NCBI RefSeq assembly: GCF_000003815.2
Contig: NC_049987.1
Location: 18,462,066 to 18,526,065, forward strand
Direction of reading: 5' to 3'
Length of the DNA: 64,000 bases
Source of the DNA: Branchiostoma floridae
Lineage: Eukaryota; Chordata; Leptocardii; Amphioxiformes; Branchiostomatidae
The notes beneath the pieces were generated by a model. That model did no database searches, was not told the origin of the DNA, and saw only the letters and a program-made list of their open reading frames with translations. The number at the start of each line of letters is the position of its first letter. Position 1 is the stretch's first letter. The position numbers and the translations under genes are program-made. This document shows positions 44,601-57,000 of the stretch, piece by piece.

Positions 44601-47600
44601 GCTCTTTTTATTTTCTTGGACCTGTAAGCCCCGACTCACATGAACGCATGCCAGTAGAATCTGTTCATTTTCAAATCAGTCCAAAATCCTGTCCACAGAT
44701 TTTTTTCAGATCCAATTTTTCTGGACCGGTCCAACAAGAAAAAAAAAGGTTTTGTACCGGTAAACCTCTAGACTTGAATCCATGCATGCAAGCCGCTACC
44801 TTCCCTCTAATTGCTTTATTTTGAGAAATACTTCAATTCTCCCAAGTGACAGGAACATCCTTTGGGACCGGACGGTCAGACGGCTATGCCGGGATCTCAG
44901 TACGCGCAGATAAAAGGAAACACAAGACCGCATTACCGCGCACAAAGGACGCACCAGCCGTCACAAAAAGATGCCTTCAAATTTTTACCAGCTTGTAATT
45001 ACACCCGCGTGCTGGATTTATGGGGGTATAATCCAATTGCGGGGTGTATAAAGTGGCGTACTATTCATTAAGATGGAGTATTGAATGCAACGGGAAGATT
45101 GAATTACCGTGACTGGGGCTGTGTAAGGGGAAGCTAAGCTACTCCCCCATGGTAGATGGGAGGAAATCAATTAAGCCACGTTATGAGAAGACGTTACGAA
45201 CCGCTGCGTCTCGTGCATCTCTCGGACCAGGGGGGGCAGACGGGATGGGATCCCGACGCGCGCTTTCTCCGCCTTGCCAATGTAGCAATTAACCCTCTTT
45301 GTAAACCTCTCCCCAGGTTTGACAACCCCGGCACTTTAGATTACTGTAAATGCATTTTAGTTTGCAGGGATTTACTTTCGCTGTAGTGGAGTGTTCAGGG
45401 TAGAGCCATAGACTTTGTCACATACTATAATGGAAAAATGCTCACGTTTGCAGTGAAGTGGCCACGGCGAAAACCACAAACATAAAACTCCAGCAATCAA
45501 GTCTGCATTAACAGTATGCTACGGTGAATCTTGAAATCTTTGCGCCAGTTTTATTTTTGCAAGGACGTCTCCATTATTACAAGTACTGGATTTACATAAT
45601 TATATCAACCCAAGATTGAGTTGTCCAAAAATTTGTTTTTTTGCTGGAAGTATTGCAGAGTAAGACTTGCTGCAATCAAGTACATTTCAAAGTCATTATT
45701 TATGGGCACCCTCACTAGCTTTATAAGCTTTTAGCTAGATGTTCAAAATTAATGTATATGGATTTGGTGTTCTAAAATAAGTTACATCAATTAGCTGTTG
45801 TGGTGAGGCATGCCTGTGAAGCTGGTTACTAGGGTTGGGCCCCAATACAGAAAATTTAGGTACAGGTACGGTCCAGGTCCAAAGAATTGAACCTGGACCT
45901 AATTGTGAATGGGCAAAACTTAAAACAATGGCCCATTTTGCTACAAATGAATCTGTTTGGTGGAGTATCCTATCCTCGCATAAATGACTCTTAACTGCAT
46001 CTGACCAAGTTTGACTGACTGTGTAGAAACTTGATAAAAATGACTATCAAGTCTCCTTACGTAGCTCTTGCTGCACGCCTGCCGCAGTAGTGCCGGTATA
46101 ATCTGTTCATTGTCTAATAGGTCCAACATCCGGTCTACTGAATTTTTTTCAGGTCTGTTTTTTCTGGACCGGTCCAACAAGAAAGAAAACGGTTTTGCAC
46201 CAGTACACCATACCGGTACTCACACCTACTAGTTACTGTTATAACAAAGATTGGTTATAACTTATACATGTAACGTTAACAGTTGTATTGATACAGACAC
46301 AGTGAACATACTTTTCTTTGCATTTCTACTGTACAACAGAATATTGTTTCATCCACACAGTTAAATCACTGCAAAAGCCCAAACTTTCCTCTCCAACTGT
46401 CTGGATACAAAAAGTAAGTTACCGTGAAAATAAATGAATCTACAGTACTGTATATACCAGTAAGGCTGCTTATAGTACAGAAAGAGGCAAGGCCTGGGGA
46501 GAGAAAGGGTCAGGTATACACCTGGCTCATTTGCATAACCTGATTTGTGCTCCCAGCCAATGGCTGATGAATAAAGGATGAGAGGGTATACAGTAGCAGC
46601 CATTAATGTTGCCAGGAGGGATCCCCAGGCATATAACCCACTCCAGAGTGTATTCTATGTCACAACCTGCGTACTCCTTTCAATGATCCGGCTGAAATAT
46701 GATTTGCATGGATACCCTTACAAGATACTAAGTTCTCGATTACACAGAAAGGGGCTTAACCCTATAGAAAAATGCAACCAAAGGAAAAGAAATATTTTAG
46801 GCTTGTCTTACCAATACCTTATCTTAGCATCTGAGATTTCGCCCAGAAGCAAAGAAGATAACGTTTTTGTCTTGATGGTAATTATGACAGGAAAAAGCCA
46901 GGAAAGCGAGGGGTAAATAAAGAATATATCTGTCAATCTATACAACTGAGTCTACATGTATAACTTAGTTTGATTTTCAATAATCTATGAAATTTTGCAG
47001 TTAACATTTATGCGAGAAGTATTGATCCAAAGTTTAGTGGCACATTATTTCGGCCTGGCAGATTCAGAGGGTTAAGTGACGATTGATTAAAAAGAGGATT
47101 TTTTGCATACCCCCCACTTTTTCTATATCTTAGCTGAACTGCCATTTCTTTGCTTGTACTGTCCCTGAGGGCACTAGCCATCGCAAGGGAGGTCCGGGGA
47201 AATTTTGAAACCTGGACACTCTGAAACTCTATTTTCTGCACTTTCTGGGCCAAATTTTGCTGATAGACTAGCTTAGATTGAATGAAATTTCTATCACTGA
47301 AAAATGCAAATCAGTCTGCTTTTTAAAAAAATTCTTGGACATTTAAGACAATAAAAGCAGACTTTCTAGACTAAGAGTGTGTGTGGTTCTTCCAAACCCC
47401 GAACCCCACCCCACCCTGGCTACGGCCATGATTTGAATACTCTCTTAAACTTCAGTATAGGCGAGGGCTCTGATTGGCTCTGAGTCACATGTTTGTCATA
47501 ACAGCATGATAATAGCTTGAAAATTTGGAACTTTGATTGCCATTACACTGCTTCTGAGAAATAAGTGATACAAAATAATGCACCGACCTGCAGGGAAGCA

Positions 47601-50600
47601 TTCAAATGAGCAAACCAGAACTAGAATGAGATGGATACCTTGCTCCTTCCACCTGTTGCATTGTTGTACACTTACATCTAAGACATTTGTGCAAGATGTC
47701 TTACCCTCAGATCTTGAGGTGGAGGCACCTTGGTCGACTGTCGCAGTGAACTTCTTGAGGTCCAGGTTTTCAGTGTCAGCCTTGTCCACCTTGTCGTAAC
47801 CATACCAGCCTAGCAGCTCGTTCATGGTGTGCTCTGCAAAATCCTGGGGTAACACAAACAAACAAACAAACAACTCTTATATTGTTCTGCAAAACTACTG
47901 ATAGTATCAAATATGGCCGTATTTTACATGACTGTAAATCGGGCCGAAACATCACATTTAGTGAAACTGTAGGAGACCACACTAAGGCACGATCTACACA
48001 CAGTTTTTCCCAATATCGGCGAGGCTACAACCTCTCACCAACAGCTTTTTTTCATCGTCAAGATGGAACTACTATATCGCCATTGCGGTATCGGGAAAAT
48101 TTCTCCCGAAAGGTCAGGACCATTCGTGCGATACCTTACCGATAGCTAAGCAGGGGTCCCCGACAGCTTCGCGCGCGTGTAGATGCTTCCTGACTTCGGG
48201 AAGGCTCATTAGCATATAACGCTATTTGGAAAATCGCGCTATATGTTTATGACTGCAAGCGCCATGGGTGTCTGGCCCCCTACGTTTTAGATCCCTCCCG
48301 ACATCTCCACAGATATCGGTAAAAACTGTGTGTAGATTGGGCCTAAGTCTCAAGTCTTGGCAAGTTTGATATGACATAATTCCATTTGTTTCCAGGGCCT
48401 ACGTATACATGTTCATGTACAGGCCAACAGAGTTCATCGTCATGTTTCATTATCTAGCTGTGCTGGTTGCACGGATGACGATGGTCTAACAGTTAGACCC
48501 TGATGCTTAACTACATACCGAGACATTTTAGTTATATACTAGTACTATGGGGGAGGGTGGCAATATCTTTGGTAAAGAAACAACATGTAATAAATGGAAA
48601 CAAATGGGAGTTTTTCTAACATGCTATACTTACAATCTTCTATCTTTCTAATATCAGCTAATCTGCAAAATGGTATATTTTGCAATAGAGTAAAAATAAA
48701 TCTTAATGCAAAAGGACGCAAAAAATATCTATACAGCTGTATATTGCCTTATTGATAGTCCCCTCTTTGACAGATTGTGAAACAGAAACAAAAATTATCA
48801 GCACAAATTACAACAGAAACATAAGCACTGACCTAAGCACTGTAATACTACTTATATCATTAATGCCTAGTCACCAGAATATTGAGTTATACCTAATCGT
48901 GATATATTCCTCCCACTTATCCTCTCTCGGAATGGTGCTTAGTTCCCATCCATGCATATTCCATATTCCCATCCCGCTATACCTGACTCCGCTAGAAGGG
49001 AGGTGTGACATTCCATCCCGGTCATAATTTTCCGCTATGATTGGCAGGGCATACCTCTGGAATGTACAAGTGTCTGTGGGGAGGGGGGCGGTGGGTCGAG
49101 TGACTGTTGGTGCAAGCTCCTAGCCTGGCAGGCCAACAATGGATAATGAATTGGAAACAATTGCTTGTAAATGATTCATGTCGAGTTGTATGGAACCTAG
49201 ATTGGAATGGATTGTATCGACTTTTAGAGATTTCTTTCAATGATATTTCAATCTATAACTGACTCTCATAATTCTACAGGGTAACACTTACTAACTAGCC
49301 TAAGACTGCTTTATCTTAATGAAAAGTGTTTATAATCAAGGCTTTCTCAAGAATATCTTGAACATCTGGATATATAAGCTAATTTATTGACACAATATAT
49401 GAAGTATACATATACCTTCTGCATTACCGATACCGAAAGAAGATCTATTTAAATTTATACATATTTTTTCTTTTACTGTGGCACTCAAATTAATATGTTT
49501 CTTGCCAAATATTGAAAGAATAATTTAGAACTGACATTAACTCATAGTTTGATATTGAAAAGTCATTTGTTAAAGAAAAATTCCTTGATACAGTGCTGAA
49601 GGCAATCAAATGCTAATTAATTTCAATTAATCAAGATCAAAACATCTTGAGGGAAAACTGGATTACTATACTATTTGGCCTACACAGTTTGAAACCTCGA
49701 GGAGGTCAATATATAGAGTAGATCACATTTTCAACTTAAAAATTCCTATGTTTCTATGTTCTCCTCTGGCTGAATTTCAATCTAAAATGTCCCATAACCA
49801 AGAAAATAACTTGACACGGCCCAGTGATTTCTCAAGTTTTCTTTCAGCTTACATTTTCTGCCAAATCCGCCAAGATTTACAAGACTTAGTGTTAATCTTC
49901 AAGTTCCCAACCATAGCATGGGTAGCACATTTGTATACAGATTCAGAATAACAACTGCTTTGCATCATGGGACTGTTGTGACACTGTTATGTTTTATCCA
50001 ATCCCTTCTTTCCAGTCCATTCCTGTATATTTTAGAAGTGCTGAATAAACAAGTTTGAACTCAAGTCATCCCATCTGTTATTTCTAAGGCAGACTTTAGA
50101 GTTATTTGAAACTGCGACCAGCTCCTGTTTCTTTCTTGTTTACAATCAAACTCTCGGAGGGACCAGGTTTTCTGGGTTGTGTTTCAGGACTTAGCTGGCT
50201 GGCTGTCAGGGCCAGCATAAGTTACACCATACACTGTCAAGAACACTTGCAAGTCCAAGCCTACCCAAAGCAGCTGTGATCGTTAGACCACCTTTTACTA
50301 TTACCATAAGGCCTTGGGAAGAAATAATGGTGTGTTGCTAGTTACCCAAGTAAAAACCTGCTGACACTAGAATTATTAGGGGTTGACACTGTCAAGGGAC
50401 ATAAAATTTGATTCTTTTGAATATGACACCTGAGTAATAAAAATGTTGTGGAATGTTTTCCAACAGTTTCTATACTCATTTCTACGGCAACATTGCTATC
50501 ATAAGAAAGAAGTGATATAAAAAGACTCACCAAACCTAAATGAAAGTCCTATTTAGGTTGACAACGAGCAATAATATTATATCTGGATATGAAAATATGA

Positions 50601-53600
50601 TGTTAGAAATACCTGTATCCTGATGCATTTCAGTTAAATGATGCTACAATTATAATTGCTGGATTGCTTTGAATCCCAACCCTATCTTTTTTTAATGACC
50701 ATATCAAAAACACAATATTAACTTTTCAAAGGCCTAACCCCACTGCCCAGCTTTGCAAACTTTTCAGGCAAATTTTCTAAACAAACAAGTAACAGATACA
50801 TACTTGGCCGTCTACCCTTCCAATTTTGGTGGGTTTCATGTTTGGATTTTGAGTGGACACATAAGGCGATGACTGATATCATGTGATGTGCTTTTGTTAC
50901 GGTCAGCCCAATGTCAAGGTTAGGGGACCACAAGGTCAACATACAGTAACAGACTCTGGGAAAACTGTTTCAGTTTCTGACTCACCTATATCATGTACGT
51001 CACTTTTTATCGACATTTTAGCAAGTTACAGAGTGTAAAAGGTCATAGAATATCTAATTTGTAGTCGGTTCAGGCTTGATTTTAAGCTTGTTTAAAAATT
51101 AGACGTGCAAAATGTAAATTGCAGTAAATTGATGAAAACAAAAACATATCTAACATGTCTAAAAAAAGCTGCAAGAAAAGCTAGGAAAGCATGGTGAACT
51201 GGTATCATCAGTTTAAAAAGTTCCATGTTTTTCAACTATCATCTACATTTGCCAAAATTAGGCAATCATGTTATTGATCCAAATTATAAGAAGTTACACA
51301 ATGATATCATTGGATGTCAGGTAACCCTTTCTTTCTGTATGATGCCATCATACAGAAAGGCTAACAAGCGCATGTTTATGCTCCGAAGACTCAAGACGTT
51401 CGGACTTCCGGTGGCTGACTTGGTAACGGTGTACTGTGGATTTATCAGACCTATTCTGGAATACTTTGCACCAGTGTATCACAACAGTCTTACACGCAAA
51501 CAGACCGCAACCTTGGAACTAGTATAGAGACGTGCCTGCCGAACAATCCTTGGGCGTCACTACACTGACTACTCATCAGCCCTGCAACAGTGCGGACTTG
51601 AAACACTGGAGGAAAGAAGAACCAACCTCTGCCGTAGGTTTGCATCCAGTATGCAGAAGTCAGAAAGAACTGCTGACCTGCTACCGCAGACCCGTGGACA
51701 GGCACATGGCCGTAACCTGCGGAACTCTCAGGCACTGACTCTACCTAGTATCCACACTGCCAGATTCCACAATAGTCCAGTACCATCAATGCTAAGACTA
51801 CTCAACGAAACAAAGTGACACTGTTTACGAACTGTAAATCATGTATGTTTTATTCATGTCAAATAATTAATCCACTAAAACAATAATACTCTCCGATATC
51901 ATTAGTTTTAAAGTGTAATAACGTGCTAGAAATTGATTACGTATGTTAAAATAAGCAGAGATTTTAATGTACAACAAGACAAAATTCAGCTCCATGCTGC
52001 CAGTATCTTGTTTTTAAAATAAACCATTTTTGATTGATTGATTGATATGTCAACTGTCAATCATCATTGGTCGGCTGTCAATTATCATTGGTCGGCTAGC
52101 TGTCAATTACCATTTGTGAGCTGTCAATTATCATTGGTCAACTGTCAATTATCATCTCAGTTAGGTAACCAACGGCAGATAGAATTCCATGTAGCCAAAA
52201 ATGTAGTATTAATGGCAACTTTTAAGTCATACAATGACATCATTGGATGCCAGGTAACATTTGTTTTTCTTTCAATCATCACAGTGATACCACAGGCCAC
52301 AATTCTGTCAATCATATCACTTTGACAGGTAGATCCAGAGCTTAAGCCAAAACACACCTGTCCATCATCATCTCAAGTCTGACAGGTGTAGTACTGTTAG
52401 AGACAGGGTTGGCTGGGGCAAGACTATACCCAGACTGCCATGTCAGGACCATGGGGTGAGGTTTCACAAGCCAGCTGGTTCACCTTGAATGATGACAGAG
52501 AAAAGGGGCAACCCCCAGGTGTCAGAAGCCACTTCTATGAGAGTGTTTATCTTGATTGATTTAACACAAGTGTAAATTGATGAAAAGCTCTTGCAGTTGC
52601 CAGTTCGAAAGAAGGTTGCTAGGGGGGCCAAACTTCCCCAGCACAAGACCGAAAAATACCACCCGAAGAATCCTGACAACAGCATGTACAGAGGATGAGA
52701 TACAAATATCGGACGTCCCGCTGCAGTATCACGGACAGCTACTAGGGGGGCCAAAATCTAAACATTTTTTCATCTTGCCAACACCTACTAATGTTCAAAT
52801 ATGCCAAAGATCCAACAACAACTTTTCAAGTTATGTTGCAGGGCTCGAAATTCATTTTTGGGATTAGGTGCACCGGTGCACCCAGCTTAAAGAATTGGGT
52901 GCACCAATAAAATTTTGGGTGCACTACTTAAATTTAAGTAATTACCTAATATCAAATTCTTAAACAAGTGCATTAACAGACATTTTTATTATCTTTCTAA
53001 TGCTTAGAATAGTTAGATGTCAAGAATATTATGTATACTAGTATACTTTGATATCTTTACATATATAAACCTAAAAAAATAATTGGGTGCACCCTGTGCA
53101 CCCACAGAAAATAGTTGGGTGCACAGCTCCAATTTTGGGTGCACCTGGGTGCACATGCACCCAGTATTTCGAGCCCTGTGTTGTCAAAAGACAAACATGC
53201 ACAGACTTATGCACACAAAAATTAAACTTTTTTGACAAATAAACTATAAACTTAATATAATAATAAAGGTACTAAAACGATTCTACATCAAGGATTTGGA
53301 TTACAGGCTATACAAAATCCACACTTAGACACTTAAAGTTTAACAGCAATGTACATTTTCTAATGATGGTCTTTAACATGTGAAACTTTTTTACATCCAA
53401 ATGATACCGATAGTGTCCCAATTATGCATGTTTGTTATATCTCTTGAGTAATCTGACACTACAGCGCCTACACAACTGATAGTTCATTCTAGATCACTCA
53501 GTTTCAAAACCACCTGTTATCCCTAACCCACTGTTTAATTGCGAAGATCAAACCACCAATCAAAAACCACAATCTTGAGAAAGAATTGATAACTGTCTTC

Positions 53601-54054
53601 TTAATGTAGTGGTCTTCCCTGCAATATTACAAGTGTTACCTACATTTTGCATATAATATCCACTTTTTAAAAGTCGTTTGAAACAAGCATTTGGCAACTG
53701 TTCCATAATGCTGGCATATATCTGTGTCACACATGTGGCCCAGCCAGCGACTTGTCACATCCAATAAAGGCCACATCAAATAATTGCCTTGGTTCCAAAT
53801 AATTTCCTTGACATCAAATTTACCATGATGACAACATGAAAACAAAGGGATAAGGGACAACTGGAATATGCATGGGTTTTCATGTTAATTATCTACTTCA
53901 GAATTTTCTTACATTGTAGTAAGAGATGGCAGACTTCACCCCCTGGCAGAAGGTATTGAAACTTCAGTGCCCCCTCTGGCAGAGAATACTGGAACTGATG
54001 TTAGGACAGACAGACAGACATAGACACACAGACACAAACACACACACACACATA

Positions 54055-54095
<41 letters not shown>

Positions 54096-57000
54096 TACTA
54101 AATTCTTTAGGAACCATTGCTATCTTTTTCTTTTATACCTTATAGGTGGTAACAGTCAATGCACCTAATAACAATCCATATACACCTGCATCATAAGACA
54201 TTTACATAGAAAATCCAGTACACGGACCAGTACAGGTTAGGTGCAGGTAGACACCAGAAATACCTGCACAGCTCCAATTTCACCTGCACTGCCCTGCATA
54301 TGCAGGTGGTATTTCCAGCCCTGGTATGGCATCTACTATCATGATGAGGAGCAAGATTACTGCCAGAGAGGGTACAGTTGAAGACTGTGACCACCAGTGA
54401 CCTAGTAGACATCCCTGGTCAATCAGAATTTCATGCTTGTCAGAGGATCTGCTCCCCAGTGTAATAAGGCTGTCTCCATGGCCTCTAGTCTAGTTCATTC
54501 ATTAGGATCCAACCCAACTGTCTTTACAATTATGCTAATTAACAGATGATGAGATTACAGCATGGAAAGGGGGCAATCGACCAAGGCTTTCACCCCAATT
54601 AAAATGACCCCTGTAGACCTCATACATCATAATCAATTCATTAGGAGTAATATGCATTTTCTGTGCAAGAAAAACAGATACATGCATTGTAACTAATTGT
54701 TTCCACCTTTGAAGCTTTTTTCTGTCAAGCTAATTTTGTTTCACGGAGAGAAGATTCTAGCAATGAAAGTGCTAGACTCTAGGAAGGTCTGGGGCATACT
54801 CGGGGAAAAGTACCACTACCAGCCCACCTGAATCTGTACTCGTATGTACATGTACATATATCAGAAGTGACAGTATGGGATGTGTTTTACCCTAAAGGTT
54901 ATTGTAACCATATATGCCTAGCTAAACCTACTCTAGCCCCAAAACAATGTTAGAGCATCACCTGATAGTCTCCAAGATATCACATCCAAACAGCCTAAGG
55001 CAAGAAAAGGAGAATTCCAATATTTGTTTCTCTACCTTTTAGATCCATTTTTCTTACTCTCCATGTACTGTAAATCTTGGAATACTTGTAGTGGTCTTAT
55101 TTCTGCATTTTTTCTGGTACCCCCTCCATTGTGAAACTATGACACTATAAATGTTTGTTTCATATATATTATAATACTGTACTATAGAATAGAATTTTTC
55201 CTCCTTCACAAATTAGGTCACTGAGGAAATAAATGAATCTACAGTAGCAATAAGCTTTTTTTTTCAAATTACCACTACTAATACTAGTATCTTGTATTTC
55301 TCTCAAATACCACCCCAATGCATTTCCTTGGTAATCTTATCTTTGAATTCATTTCTTATGATACTTGGTATTTGGTATGACCTGAAGATATGTCCTTTTC
55401 ATTTGACATTTTGAGAAAAGTTTAACCATGACCACCTGTCCATATAGACCAGATTTTATCAGTCCCATGGGTGATCTTCTTCAAATAAGTCGCTAGGGGG
55501 CCTAAAATAGTTTTACGGTCTCACCAAGACCTGTCCACAATTTCAAGAGTTATGCTAGTCTTCTACACATATAGTGATACACACATACACGACACACATG
55601 CATACACACACGTAAACCCACACACCCACACACACACGCATACAAATGCTACCCAAAACGTAACCTTCAGGCAAAGGTAAAAACCTAACTGTCAGCAAGT
55701 TCTTCATGAACAAACACAAGAGCACAAGCATGCACTCCCCATCTTGAAAGTAAGTAATAGTATGCAGCTCCCTGAAAAAAATTATAAGTATAATCTATAA
55801 CTCACTCCAGCTAATAATAGTTTACCTTTTTCCTTACGGGCAATGTGGCTACACCAAGTTGAGAGAGTTGTCGATAAAAGTGATATTTAATCATGCATGG
55901 GGACGCTACCTCGCTTTATAATCACCTCAGAGGAATGAGTATGGATCTGTAACAGGAGACAGTCCTTGCTTTGAAATGGAACCTCCTGTATATAGCCAGC
56001 AACCCGAACCTGCCCTGAAGATAGGTACAGAGAGTGGGGCGAGACCTCTCTGCACTTTAGATACTGTGGGGATGTTGACTTCAATACTGGCGAGGTGTCA
56101 TGTATCCCTGAGAAAACAGTCACCTTGGTGAAAGTTGAAATTCTTGTACCTTTGCTGGTGTCTGCTTTCATCCGTGGAGGCCCTGACTTTGGAGGGGAGG
56201 GGAGCTGGAGACTAACAAAAGGCTGGGGCTGTCACACGAGACTGATCGGACACAGAGATATGCAAATGTTTGGGAAGATCCTAGGAAAACATGTCACCTG
56301 ATAGGTGCGGGGGCTGGGGGGAGCGCACAGAGCAGGGATAATGTTTCACACAGCCAGGCCAGCAGTCTACCATCAAGTCAGACATAACATTTTACAGGGC
56401 TGGAAATACTTCATGCATGCGCACCTTTGTGCACCCAAAATTGCATCTGTGCACCTAATTTTTGACAGTGGTATATTACATATCTTTGTAGGCTATAATA
56501 CTCTCCAAGCAGAGGTTGGTGGGAAAAATCGTGACCTTTTCCTTTCATAATTTTTTTCCGACCGGCCTTCCCACGTTCAAACATAACATTTTGCAGGGCT
56601 GGAAATGTGCACCTTTGTGCACCTAAAATTACATCTGTGCACCTACTTTTTGACTGTGATATATTAGATAATTTTGTAGGCTATAACGAACCTTTGAAAA
56701 CCAATATATACAGAACATTTCGAAAGTTTAATAAGCATCATAAAAGGCTATAAAAACCTTTGTTGTCCTTTCTTGAATTGCTTGTTTAAAATTTTGAAAT
56801 TAACTATAGTATAAGTGACAGATGCAATTATAAAGAGAGGCTTTGTAATTTTGCTGTCATTCTACATTAATTCATGTTGTGCGCCTAAATTTTTTTCTGT
56901 GCACCAAAAATTTTTAGGTTAGATGCACCAGTGCCCTAAATAACTAATTTTGAGCCCTGCTAGAGTAGAGGAGAAGAAACTAGATATAGGTCTTGCCTGG

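Larger units (their letters stand above)
42226..47704 (-). other. SOBP intron 3
   Basis: 5.5 kb. Contents: SINE-like 43297-43470, hAT-like MITEs at 43473-43815, 44328-44769 and 45830-46228, and a GC-richer unexplained block at 44830-45400. No other gene seen. Confidence 0.6.
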
